NCBI RefSeq assembly: GCF_029962835.1
Contig: NC_080588.1
Location: 13,534,001-13,598,000, forward strand
From: Magnolia sinica
Taxonomy: Eukaryota; Streptophyta; Magnoliopsida; Magnoliales; Magnoliaceae
Length of the DNA stretch: 64,000 nt
Direction: 5' to 3'
Shown here: positions 11,711-23,040 of the stretch, piece after piece
Layout: each line of letters opens with the position of its first letter
How positions within the stretch are numbered: position 1 is the first letter of the stretch
Program-made: the position numbers and the translations under genes
Notes under the pieces: model-generated
What the model saw: the letters and a program-made list of their open reading frames with translations, nothing else
Databases searched by the model: none
Told to the model about the DNA's origin: nothing

Positions 11711-12950
11711 ATGCCTCCTAAGGGTTCGAAGACTTCGGCCCGTCTTTCTCTGATTGAGTCGCTTGCTGGGGTTCCTCCCTTGAGCGATAGCCAGTCAGAT
11801 CCACAGGCGGGTCCATCTCGTGCTGGTGTTGGGTCGACACCAATGGCTCCTCCAGTCACACCCTCGGTTCCTGAGCCGAGCCATGCACCTTCTTCTGCTT
11901 CACCTGTTGATAGGTTTGAGTAGATGATGTTGTTGATGCAGCAGCTGCATATCAGCAGCAGCAGCAGCAGCAGGAGTTCCTCTCCTCCATGGCTGGCATC
12001 TTTGCTCAGTCAGTAGGGGCGACTCCACCTGTTTCACCTATGCCTCCATCTGGGAGTGCCAGTGCCAGTGTTAGTGTCAGCGGCACATTCGAGCGATTTC
12101 AGCGCTTATGACCTCCTACTTTTGCGGGTTCTCATAGACCCGAGGAGGCCGAGTATTGGATTGACCGCATCTCTAAGATGCTGAGGCCGTTGCACTGCTC
12201 TAAGGTCGAACAGGTTGAGCTTGCCACCTTCATGTTTGAGAAGGAGGCCAGTTTGTGGTGGGACAGTGTGCTTCGCACTGTCGAGGAGGACTTCGTGTGG
12301 TCGTGGCAGGCGTTTGAGGCACGCTTCCACAAGAAGTATTTCCGGTTACGCACCGACATGAGAAGGAGAGTGAGTTCCTTCGCCTCCGCCGGGGAGGGTT
12401 GTCGGTTACTGAGTATGAGAACCGGTTTAGAGTTGGGGCGGTATGTTCCTTTGATCTGGGCGATCAACCGATGAGGATGCGGCGTTTTTATGAGGGGCTG
12501 CGACCTGAGATCCGATCGAAGTTCTTTGTGCGCATTTCTTCATATGCGGAGCTAGTGAGCATGTCCTTGCGAGCGAAGCAGGACGAATAGAGCGTCCCGC
12601 ATGCGAGCACCGATGCCTCCTAGGCCGCGACCGGATTTTCATGGTGCACCTTTCCTTGGCAAAAGGCCGCGTGTTGATTCTCCTCGTAGGCGTTCGGCGC
12701 CGCCCGCTCGGCAGATGAGAGCTGATCTCTGAGATGTTCTTATTGTGGGAAAGTGGGGCACTTGGACCGTTTCGCTTCTCCCGTATGCGAGCGGTGGTTT
12801 TACTCCACCGCAGAGGGTTAGCCGTCCGATGCCTCGTGATTTCTCCTCCTCCTCTTCGATCGGCGCCAGCTCATCCATCCTTCCTGCCATCCGGTTTCAG
12901 GCCACCTCGGCGGCCCATGGTTCCTCCGCCGAATCGTCGCAGCAGGCTCG
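11711..12950 (+). pseudogene. Ty3/gypsy gag of the young element, frameshifted
   Basis: Gag starts MPPKGSKTSARLSLIE and is proline/serine-rich up to a stop near 11921, beside a CAG repeat (about 11950-11975). The core is readable from about 12118 (PPTFAGSHRPEEAEYWIDRI, MLRPLHCSKVEQVELATFMF, ASLWWDSV, FEARFHKKYF) to about 12375. It shifts frame to VTEYENRFRVGAVCSF and FYEGLRPEIRSKFF (12399-12590), then meets a stop. A zinc knuckle follows at about 12735 (CSYCGKVGHLDRF) with the last cysteine replaced by Ala. The rest is a serine/proline-rich linker to protease. It is inactive through several stops and frameshifts. Confidence 0.85.
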
Positions 12951-13961
12951 TGTTCATGCGCTTTCAACTGAAGCTGACTTGGTGCCGAGGTCCTTTGAGG
13001 TGACAGCGCATATAGAAGGTATTCCCGTTTGTGCTAGTGGATACATGGTCCACTACTTCTCTTATTTCTTATGCGGCTAGGCGTTTGGGTTTGAGATCTG
13101 TTCCTATGCAGGAGTGACGCTTACTACCGCTACGGGGATGTCCTCTGCCGTGGGCAAGCGTTGTATGGATTGTTTGGTCGATCTGGGAAGTGGATCGATC
13201 CGTGTTGATTTGCTAGTCGCACCGCTTTATCACTACGATGTTATTATGGGTATGGATTGGCTCACGAGGATGCGAGCTGAGATTGATTGTGAAGCGAGAT
13301 CAATGACGATCCATGGACCTGAGGGCGAGATTGTTACTTTCCCAGTTCAGGTCAGTTACCCTATTCGTATTGATTTTTATTCTTCTCTGTTGGAGAGTTC
13401 GGCCGAGTCGGCGTTGGTTAGTACGCCGGTAGTTCAGGAGTTTGAAGATGTGTTTGAGTCGATTCCTGGATTACCTCCTCAGCGTGAGATTGATTTTGCT
13501 ATCGATCTTATGCCTGGTGTGGCGCCCATTTCTTTACCCACCTATCGGATGCCTCCGAGTGAAATGGAGGAGTTGAGGAAGCAGATAGATGGTTTGTTAG
13601 AATTGGATTTTATTCGGCCCAGTGTGTCTCCTTGGGGAGCACCTGTTTTGTTTGTGAAGAAGAAGGATGGTTCCTTGCGATTGTGTATTGATTATCGCAG
13701 GTTGAATTTGGTAACTGTGAAGAATAAGTACCCCTTGCCCAGGATTGATGATTTGTTTGATCAGTTGAAGGGGGCACGGTACTTCTCGAAGGTTGATCTG
13801 CAGTCAGGGTATCATCAGTTGCGCGTCAAGGATGGAGACGTGCAGAAGACCGCTTTCAGGACCAGCTTCGGTCATTATGAGTTCCTTGTGATGTCGTTCG
13901 GTCTGACGAACGCACCGGCCGTGTTCATGGATCTGATGAACAGGGTATTCCGGCCTTTTAA
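12951..13961 (+). pseudogene. Protease and N-terminal half of reverse transcriptase
   Basis: An aspartic protease lies at about 12960-13330. Its active site (near 13037) reads V-D-T-W-S-T, where the canonical motif is D-T-G, so the catalytic glycine is lost; a stop follows at 13078. The flap and second half are recognisable ([14 protein letters not shown]). The open frame 13114-13961 continues into reverse transcriptase: [25 protein letters not shown], the [17 protein letters not shown] region, [25 protein letters not shown] and [18 protein letters not shown]. It breaks off at RPF at about 13960, before the Asp-Asp catalytic pair, and passes directly into inverted LTR sequence. The remaining RNase H and integrase lie on the opposite strand from 6921. 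Confidence 0.9.
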
Positions 13962-13962
13962 C

Positions 13963-14487
13963 GGGCACGGAAACTCGATCAGGTCCACAAGCACTAGGAT
14001 ATGCCTGGGCCAACTATCCTGATCAGAGGGTGAAATTGGGTCAGAATCCAACGGTCCGAATGCTTAAAATCGTCGCGCAAGCGACACGACTCAGATTTCA
14101 ATAAAAGCTTAATAAATTCCAACCGTTCTCACACTCTTCACTCCGAGCTCAACCAAATCGACCCAGAACATCAGATCGACTTGATTTTCGAGGTGAAGAT
14201 CAAGCCCAACTCGGTGACCGCAACAGCCTAAGATCATCGCTATCGGACTTTCGACGCGCGGTCCAAGTCCGATCCAGATCTTCCAAAAATTCCCCAGAAC
14301 AACTGGATTTAGCGATGGATCCCAGATTTCAGAGTAACGTAGCGCTCACTAATCTACACGTTTAGAGCCATGCAGATACAATTTAAAGTGATTGATGCGA
14401 ATTTCACAAGCAATCGAGTAAAGCGCTAATTACCCCAAAACAACTACTTAAGGAAAGATTAGCACAGAAAATTCCAAGGTCGTTACA
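13963..14487 (-). repeat. Start of the 5' LTR (about 525 bp), cut by the inversion
   Basis: This segment matches 4363-4867 in the same orientation and ends CGTTACA at 14487 against the target duplication AAATC (14488-14492). It therefore represents the LTR start on the minus strand. Small insertions relative to the 3' LTR make it about 20 bp longer. Confidence 0.9.
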
Positions 14488-14681
14488 AAATCTCTATAAT
14501 GTATCACATCAAATCAAGTCAAATACACACCATACCATAAGTACAAGCAACCCATCCCTCCTTTTTCCCAAGTCAACCCTCTCTCTCCTCACCCATCCCT
14601 TTTTAAAAAAAAAAAAAATCAAACACACCCATATCTCTCCATCCCCTTTCCTTACAACACCCATCCCATATCATCCCATCA

Positions 14682-14694
<13 letters not shown>

Positions 14695-14732
<38 letters not shown>
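14695..14732. repeat. (CT)n microsatellite
   Basis: Uninterrupted CT dinucleotide run. A similar run lies at 15031-15073. Confidence 0.95.
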
Positions 14733-14736
<4 letters not shown>

Positions 14737-15026
14737 CTTTAGCAATTTCCCAAATCTCATGAGAGCTCCAACATCTAAGCTCCTCTCTCCCAAATACTAA
14801 GTGTGGCCCACATTCTCATCCCCCAGCTCAACCTTCTAATCACCATCAACCTTCATCAAAAGTGAAGGCAAGGAGTATACAAGTCCAAGGAGCTAAAGAA
14901 GGAATGATATAGGTGGGTGATCTACCGTTGATTTTAAGTTTAGGGCCCCACTTATTGTGGGATCCACATTGATGTATGTAATGTAGAAAGGGGCCCATAA
15001 TTGCAAGGTCCCTCTATCTCACCATT

Positions 15027-15030
<4 letters not shown>

Positions 15031-15073
<43 letters not shown>
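15031..15073. repeat. (CT)n microsatellite
   Basis: Uninterrupted CT run, second in the same LTR-like region. Confidence 0.95.
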
Positions 15074-15077
<4 letters not shown>

Positions 15078-15119
15078 TAGATGGTGTGTGTGTGTGGCCT
15101 ATCATGAAGTATGTAACCT

Positions 15120-15589
15120 AACCATGCCATCCACCTTTGTAGGACCCACTTGATGGATGTGTTGGATCCACACCGTCCAGCCCAATGTCAGGCCTAGACG
15201 GAAGGAAAAACACAAATATCAAACGATCCAAGCAAGTAGGCCACATCCATATCCAAACTGTTCAACATCAAACTGTTCAACATCCAGGAACATTGGACGT
15301 GGCCAGCCATGGAGTGTGTGTTCTGACAGTGGGGTTGACTAACAGTGAGGTGTGAACTAACTAGTGGGGTGGCTAACATTTAGGTGTGGACTGACTTTGG
15401 GGTCCGTGGGACCCACCCACGTCATCCAGTCATTGAGATGGGCCACACCGTGGAGCGTGTTGGGCATCCACCATCCCTCGACGGTGGGACCCACCCCACG
15501 TGTGGGGTTACCCATGACGCATGTGTATGTCCAGGCCATGGATGGCCTGGACGTGGTATATATTTAATATAATATATTATGTTATATTG

Positions 15590-15641
<52 letters not shown>

Positions 15642-16800
15642 ATATTAAATATTATATTATTATATTATATATCTATACATGAGGGTGGGCCCCACATGGG
15701 ACCCACCTACTGGCAAGCCTATTGGCTGGTGCACCGTATCAGCTATATATCTGCTGATTTAATGTCAGCAGCCCATGGAGGGTCTGACCGTGAGGCAGGT
15801 GTAATGATCCAGACCGTCCACTCTCGTGGACCCCACACTGATGTGTGTAGTGCTGACACTGTGACCTGCCCTGATGCATGCATGGGTTTATCCAGCCGTC
15901 CATCTGTTTGCCTTGTGCGACGTACCTAATGTATATGTTTCCACACCATCCATCAGTTGCTGGATGGTGGGGCCCACATTGATGGATGTACTTTATCCTG
16001 GCCGCCCACCTCCAACTACGTGGGGCCCACCTTGAAGACGTACTACCTCCAACACGTGAGACCCGACTTGAAGATGGGCTGCTTCCAGCACGTGTAGCCG
16101 CTACTGTGCTGGCTGGTGTACAGCAGCTATGTTGCTGCCGTATTGACGTCACTAAGCTCCATGGGACTCACCATTGATGTATTTATTCTATATCCACGCT
16201 GCCTATCAGGTGGACCACACTGCAAACAGCGGAGATTGAACGTATACCGTTGAAAGCATTCGGGGTCACTGGAGTTGTAGGTCTAAATGATATTTGTTTT
16301 TTTTCCCTCTCCAACCAGGTCCTTGTGACCGTATGGACAAATTGGATGGGAAATAAATGTTATGGTGGGTCTAACCTTGCTGTTTGTATTCTGTTTCCCC
16401 ACTGTCCATATCTAGACAGTGCTAGTGAGGCCCTACCATGTTATATGTGTTTATCTGTGTCGTCCCAGATGTGAGAACCCACCTTGATGTATGTATTCTT
16501 CCATCCAAACCATCCATTCATGTGGGGCCCGCTGTGATGCACATGTGACACTCACTTGCCACGTGTGTGGAGTCCACCTTGAAGTATGTGTTTCATCTAT
16601 ACCATCCTTGGGACGATGGGACCCACCTTGAGGGTGTGTTGAATATCCGTTCCATCCACAGGACCGTGGACACCACCATGATGTATTTATTTCATCCACA
16701 CCGTCCAGATTGTGTTGGACGGTGCTGGACAATGTTTGGATGGTGTTAGACATGTTTGGACGATGCAAATTTTCATAGACATGTTTGAATGGTGCTGATT
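15120..16800. repeat. Degenerate array of GGGCCCACC / ATCCACACCGTCC motifs
   Basis: Motifs of the form 'gggacccacctTGATGtatgt..ttATCCACaccgtcc' recur irregularly (for example near 15140, 15960, 16020, 16480, 16570, 16620, 16670). The same words form the termini of the small inverted-repeat elements between 23 and 51 kb. No inverted-repeat pair with target duplication was found here, so these look like tandem or scattered copies of the terminal words rather than whole elements. Confidence 0.6.
15594..15638. repeat. (TA)n microsatellite
   Basis: A TA dinucleotide run of about 45 bp inside a wider AT-rich patch (15555-15675). It could form a cruciform. Confidence 0.95.
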
Positions 16801-16919
16801 TACTTGGGCAATGTTTGGGCGGTGCTGATCATCATTAGAGTGTCATGTGCCCCATAGAATGGTAGTGTACTGTGATACACATGTTACACGTATAACTATT
16901 GAAATGATTTATGGTGTGG

Positions 16920-17460
16920 TCCAAGCCCACTTAAGGCCCATTGGTGCGGCCCATCCATGAGACCCATCATGATGTATATTTGAGGCTCATGTGTAGGGCC
17001 CACTTGTGATGTATTGAGGTCCGTGTGTAGGGCCTGCCTATTGTATATTTGAAGCCCATGGGTTGTGGCCCATTGTGATGTATTTCAAGCCCATATGAAG
17101 AGGCCCATCTTGATGTACACGAGGCCCATTATGATATGTATTAGGCCCTTATCACGTGACCCATTTGATGCATACGAGACCCATGTGTAGGGCCCACATG
17201 TTATGTATTTGAAGCCCATATGCAGGGCCCACCTGTTGATATGTATGAGGCCCATTAGTGCAGCCCAATGTGATGTTTGTGTAGCCCATTGGTGCGGCCC
17301 ATGGACACGCTCCAGATGATGTATATGAGGTCCATTGCGATATGTGATTACTCCATGGTGTATGTAATGATGATTATGGTGGGTCATGCCTTGGGAGCAA
17401 TGATGGTTTAATGTCCACATTGATAGGCAATGATGGTTTGATGTCCACATTGTGACCTTC
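16920..17460. repeat. Tandem degenerate ~45-bp repeat (aggcccat..gtgatgtat)
   Basis: A chain of imperfect units of the form 'aggcccat(t/g)tgatgtatttgaagcccatgtg' with variable spacing. Related units reappear at 17690-17900. No coding frame is present. Confidence 0.7.
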
Positions 17461-17469
17461 CCTTAGGCC

Positions 17470-17640
17470 CTTTATTAGGCTGAGTACCAATTCTGATTGT
17501 CAAGGCCGATTTCAATTGTTGAGGCCGATTCTGATTATTGATCGATTCCGATTGCCGATTACCGATTTCGATTATTGAGGTCGATTCTGATTATCGACGC
17601 CGACTCCGATTGTCGAGGCCCGATATCGAGGCCGATTGCC
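17470..17640. repeat. Tandem degenerate repeat (ccgattccgattgtcgagg)
   Basis: About eight imperfect short units built from GATT/CGATT and CGAGG words, between two blocks of the aggcccat array. An isolated related unit lies near 17965-18000. Confidence 0.7.
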
Positions 17641-19660
17641 AAGGCCCATTGTGATGTATATATGGCCCATATTTTAGGCTCATTCTAATAAGCATTCGGC
17701 CTCGGCTTAATGCATTTGAGGCCTATGTAATGTATGTGAAGCCTATGTGATAAAGCTCATTGTGGCGCATTTGAGGGACAGGCGATGGAGTCCATTGTGA
17801 TGTATGTTGAGCCCATGTGAAAGGCCCATCGTGATGTGTATTAAGCTCTTGAGTGAGGCCCATGGCATTATATATTTGGCCCTTGTGTCAGGCCATGGGT
17901 CCACTGTATGTTAGGCTCTATATGTGCCATTCCTTGAGGGGTAATATTGGTTAAACGCCCACATTGTCGAGGTCGATTGTCGATGACAATTATTGATACC
18001 GATTATGAGTATGTGATAGCATAGCATCATGATATATGCCCGTACGCATCATCTGTATATTTGTTATGAGATATGATTGACCATTACATATACCATGGTG
18101 CAGGTTGTTATGAGACTCCCTGATAGACGGAGATTATCTCACATGAGCGCACGATATGCGCAAGATTGATGCATGACTGAATTGTATGACTCATGCATCT
18201 TGAATTGTGTATTGTGATTATTATACGCTCTAGCGACATCAGGGTCATAGCCTCCACAAACATGTCGTTGATGGCTAGATGAGACATCGAAAATGTTTGG
18301 TTCGAGCATCTGGGCACTTTGGATGTTCATGGGTGAAAGTCCCTAAACCTCCAAGGTAAGGAGATGCCCCAACGTCGAGACCAAGTGGATACATGAGCAC
18401 CCAAGTGCCGAATACCAGGAGGCTGCGTCTCCCAATGTGTCGTGGTTGGCTGGGAGGGGGTGTGGCCTTACCCGCCCGAGAGTAGGGGGCATAGCTAGGC
18501 TGAGTTTGGCCAGCTCGTGAATGGGTTAGCTATCGACGTGTCGTGTAGATATTAGCTGACTACTGGTTAGGCGGATAGTGAGGTCTCTTCCACTTGCATG
18601 GTCTCGCGCCAGTGGGCGGCGATTTGCATGTAAAGTGTACTAGACCTCGGTGATGATCCAAGAGATATACAGTACTGATTTGTGGAGCAAAAGTTGCATA
18701 CTCATTCATTCATTCACTACTTACTCAGGCTGGTGGTGCGCAACTATTTGTTATGTGTATCTTCTCAATGGCCAGGATTTCGGTTGGGGCGCGCGACTAA
18801 CCTGAGATCAGGAGTTTACCACATTGAGTCTGACTATCCAAATTTAGGTATGGGACTGGTTTGGATAGAAGTCCTTGTGGTGGACCCAGTAGCTTGCGAT
18901 ACTACGTACTATCATCCCGACTTCACACTCCAGCATGATCATTCTATTCGCACCGCATATTGCATTACAGTTATATCATATGACATTTTGGGTTACTGTG
19001 TTTTTGCATTTATATGGTCTAGATACGGTTAATGGTATTCGTGAACTCGTTAGGAATTATATATTGCATTGCATCCTCGGCATCTGATATTTGGCTGTTT
19101 ATGACTCCTCATTTACGTAGCTGATCTGTATTGCATACTCTGATATTATTTGACTCATGGACTTATCAGTATTTCCGCTTACTCTGATATCGTATGATTC
19201 ATGATCTTTCCAGTATTTATGATATTGTATGATTATGGCATTATATTGAATACTTGGCACTTACCTTGTGCACACACTTACACCACCCTCTAAGCTTTCT
19301 ATAAGCTTATGCACGATGGATGCATGCAGGTGAAGTTAAGTTGCAACAACGTGGAGCTTAGAGCATGTAGCTGACTTCTGAAGCTTTGATTTTGATATAT
19401 GTGTTTCCTTTTCAGTATTGTACTCAAATGATTATATTAGTGGATATATGGTGATGATGTTGTTCTTATAATTTGGGTCTACTTGTGGTTATGCTTCTTA
19501 TGAGACAAATTCATATTAAAAATCCTCCTTGTAGGGTCCTAGGATCAGAATCTGGCGTATGAGCGCTGGGACCCGAGAATGGGGTACTACGGAGGCTGTC
19601 GACACCGGATTCGGTGATCGGAATTCCTATGAATCCAATTTCCCGGTTTGGGGCATGACA

Positions 19661-22590
19661 CCTACCAACTACTATGGATGCAAATTCAGAATTTATAAAC
19701 AAGCTCCAACCACGACGAATGTACAAGGGCCAGTTGTTCACGAATGGATGTATGAGAGGGTACAATGATGTGTCATTGTTAGGATCACCCAGTGAATTGT
19801 TCTGATCTAGCACACATTTACCTTGTACCCAAGTGTCACTTGAGCGAGATAATGGTAGCCCCACTTCTTTTCATGCGTTTCACCCTTTTACTCCACTATT
19901 TTTATCTTTTGCATTCCTTTCTTTGCAAAAGCGTGTCCAAAGAAGTTAGGGTGCCAATAACGTTTGAGAAAATCTTTGATACTTTGGCAGGCTATGATGG
20001 ATGATACCCTTACCTGTAGAAATTGCATGTGGCATTAAAGTAATTCAAATTAAACTTTCCAATTTTCGGGTTCCAACTTAGATGTATTATGAAATTAAAA
20101 CTTAATCATCCACATCTATTGGATAGTTAAAAATGGAAATATCCAATGGGCCTATTTCACAAAACAAGTGTCCAAAAATCAGAAATTAGTTTTGCACAAC
20201 CAATTTAATTTTTGGATTGTAACTTAATGACAGTAGGTTTGTGATTTAGACAATTTAATTTGAGTTCATATGTGCAACATGTAAAATTTTTAAGTGGTTG
20301 TATGTCAAGTGCCACACCCTTCTAGAGTATCAATTAACCCCAACATTATTTACCCTTGTTTTGCTGGAATCTTGTGTGGTAGGCAAAGTACTGAATGTTT
20401 ACCTCTAGTACTTCGTCAAACTCAAGAAAACTTCTTTTTATTCCGAAGTACTATCTCTGCATTAATTTGGAGGACCAAAAGATGCAAAAATTTAAGTTGA
20501 TAATTGTCAAGGAGTTAAATACCTTGTGTAGTTTCAAAAAGAGCAAGATTTAAACAATTGGGTGATAATAGCTAAAGACTTGAACCACACTATTTTACAA
20601 TTATATCACCCTAAATGGATACATCCTCATTATTTATAATCTTTGTTAATTAATTTAATAAAGAGGAACTCAAAAGTCGGACTTGAAATGAATCAGATGC
20701 AATTCTAAAAGCACAAGTGCCATCTTGGAATTTAAAATCACTAGAAGAGAATTCTAAAAGTCAAAATCATAAAATAAATAACAAATAGAGATGTGTTATA
20801 TACCTTGTAAATTAGGGGACCTTCTTTACACTAGCCCTACTTTGCAAATAACAACTGATGCTACTAGCATAGCATTTGGCACAAAGCTAGAAAAATTACA
20901 AACAATTGTTATCACCAGAGTGCAGAAAAGGCCAAGAACATATGGAAGACTTCATAGTTTAACTACAAAGATGCAACTAATACACAAAGGAGAGAAAAGG
21001 CAAACCAGGCCCAGTTGGTGTAGTGATACAATAATAGGTACACCCTTATCATGGCTTTAGTTTTTAAGTTCAATTTTAGTTTTTATCACTTGAAAATCAT
21101 ACGAATACCACAATGGGGAAAAAAAAGGACAATGCGTAAAAAGCACCCATCACAACAAAAAATAAAATAAAATTAATTCCATCCATTTGGTATAAAATGA
21201 TTCAGAAAATCATAATATTAGGGTGACTGCACTCACGGAAGGCTGCAGCAACACATCCCTACTCATTCTCCCACAGAAAAACCCTAATTGCAAATAACTA
21301 TTAAGTTAAATTTCAGCATATAGGGAAGAAACAAAGCTCAGCTTTCAATTGAAATATATAGATCAATGCCATGAATTTAATCTGTGGAATTTTTTATTTT
21401 ATTTTATTTTTTTTTGTTCAGGCAATTTCATAACTAGTATCAAAGTGAGCACAAAAGCAAAGTAGAGAAGATAAATGGTCCAGCACCAAAATTTAAAACT
21501 TATTTAGATATTATATGTTATTAATTCGCCTGCATTTTTCAACAAGGATTTACAGGATGACTTTGGGTTGGTGGAACATACATCCAAGGGGTGTAGCCTA
21601 TCACATATGTAGCCACTCAAACCTCCACCACACGACCCTTGTCACTTGAGTTGGATCCTTCTCATAGCTCCATGAGCCCCTTTCTAGCCCATGAAATGAA
21701 GACAACCGGCCCCAGAGTCCAAAATATTACTTGCATTTAGAAAATAAGAAAAATGAAAATTTAGGATTCACAATAGTTCCAATCATAGATGAGCACATCT
21801 ACTTCAATGTCATTGTTTGAAACTTGTAAACTTTTTAGATGTCACATAGGAGGTGTAACCCCATTTCACCAAACATGCCTTTAATGGAAGAAAAATGTTA
21901 GGGAAAAAGTATGGATACCTGCTCTAGGTCTGATGCTTCAAATCTTAATAACCCCATTTCATCGATAGCTGAAAGAAACTTTTAGACATTCTCCAGTGCT
22001 GCCCAGAAGAAACAAATGAACCACCTCAACTCTATCAATTTTTTTAAAAAAAATTGTAAATGAAAATTCATATATGCAAAAATAAATTCGAATCTGAAAT
22101 GAGGATGACTTCATGAAGAGCAAATGCAAAGAACTCAACCTCGGATACAGAGCCAGGGCTGAGCTGGTTCAAAATGCTACATAAAACAGTCCCATCGATC
22201 AAGCATGCTCCGTTCTGCTTCTGAAGCTTCAAAAGAGCTAATTAAGTGAGGAAACATACACTTCAATTGTGTGCTCCATGTTGTGTAAATCACAGAGGTA
22301 AAATCTGAAGATATGGTTGAGGAAAGGCAATAGTGGATTGACAGGTATTGGTTGAAGCATTTCTTCAAATGACTAGAGGGCATATTTCTATATAAAATAA
22401 AAACTAAACACTTTAAATATAATAGGAGGTAGTATATGGTCATCATGCATATAATCAAAATCATAGCCCAAGTCTAGAACATCCCAACGTTTTAGAAGTA
22501 AAAACATAAACGAATAGATACTAGTGATGGATTGCACCTTAGTCCACCTCCTCGATCTTGGGCCCAACCCCGATGCCTCCTACTAATAGA
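19661..22590. other. AT-rich intergenic stretch, no gene seen
   Basis: No frame here has coding character, no clear terminal repeats were found, and stops are frequent on both strands. A poly-T/A-rich patch lies near 21390-21415. A weak tRNA-like A-box (CCCAGTTGGTGTAGTG) occurs at about 21007 but was not accepted as a SINE. Confidence 0.5.
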
Positions 22591-22619
22591 CCATCATCTT
22601 ATTGAATTAGATGAGAAAT

Positions 22620-22674
22620 GAAGCATCTCCTGATGAACAAAATGCAAGAAAAAATTGACCAGATTCCAAGTCTA

Positions 22675-22723
<49 letters not shown>

Positions 22724-23040
22724 AAGAATCAAAGGAGCTTTTGCTTGGAGTTAGGGTTTTGAAAGGAAAAGGCGGTGAGTTTGGGCGATCCATTTGTAGA
22801 GAGAGAGAGTCGTCGGTTAGGGTTTTTTGGGTGTGGAGGAAATGAGAAAAATGATATGGGGGTTTTGTATGGGATAATTGGAATTCCGAGTCCGATTGCA
22901 GACAGAGAGAGAGAGAGAGAGAGAGATGGAGAGAAGAATTTAATAAGGGCTTTGAATGGGATGATTGAGAGAGAGAGAGGGAGGGAGAGAGGGTTTTGGG
23001 ATGATTGAGAGGGAGAGAGAGGGAGGGAGTGGGATGGCCG
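22620..23040. repeat. GA microsatellites inside a ~220-bp tandem duplication
   Basis: Two copies of a block starting GATTCCAAGTCTAATTGCA (22662) and AATTCCGAGTCCGATTGCA (22882) each run into a GA tract (22680-22716 and about 22906-22925) and then ATGGAGAGAAGAAT. Further GA runs follow to about 23035. On the minus strand a short frame (MDRPNSPPFPFKTLTP) precedes the CT tract, in the style of a plant gene 5' end, but no downstream coding exon could be identified. Confidence 0.6.

Larger units (their letters stand above)
1797..14487 (-). mobile_element. Young Del/Tekay-like Ty3/gypsy element with internal inversion
   Basis: The outer ends are TGTAACG at 1797 and its counterpart ending CGTTACA at 14487, flanked by a perfect 5-bp duplication AAATC (1792-1796 and 14488-14492). 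This shows one retroviral-type insertion of 12,691 bp. Read on the minus strand the order is: first about 525 bp of the 5' LTR (14487 to 13963), an inverted block (6922-13961, now plus strand), RNase H and integrase (6921 to 4904), polypurine tract, and full 3' LTR (4867 to 1797). The inverted block holds the rest of the 5' LTR, primer site, an extra ORF, gag, protease and the N-terminal half of reverse transcriptase. Turning the block back would give a collinear element except for about 213 bp lost from the LTR and roughly 110 codons lost from reverse transcriptase. The C-terminal integrase tail (VEEATWESEAEVR) and Met-tRNA primer site fit the chromovirus lineage Del/Tekay. Confidence 0.9.
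14493..19660 (+). repeat. 3' LTR of old element, continuation (unusually long)
   Basis: The sequence resumes the LTR interrupted at 1796 and holds no coding region. A candidate LTR end is GGGGCATGACA at 19660. If so, the LTR is about 5.4 kb after removing the inserted element. The region includes two CT runs (14695-14732, 15031-15073), a TA run (15594-15638), arrays of GGGCCCAC-type motifs, and a non-repetitive part at 18000-19660. The 3' end is the least certain point because the expected flanking duplication cannot be tested (the 5' LTR is outside the window). Part of this stretch may be nested insertions. Confidence 0.5.

Noticed and set aside
15579-15929. Protein-coding frame across the TA repeat
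   Set aside because: It starts in a TA microsatellite (poly Ile-Tyr) and runs through repeat words. It has no domain and no codon bias.
21003-21080. tRNA-derived SINE near 21 kb
   Set aside because: The A-box-like word CCCAGTTGGTG and a weak B-box-like AAGTTCAATTTTAG are present, but no target duplication or convincing tail was found.
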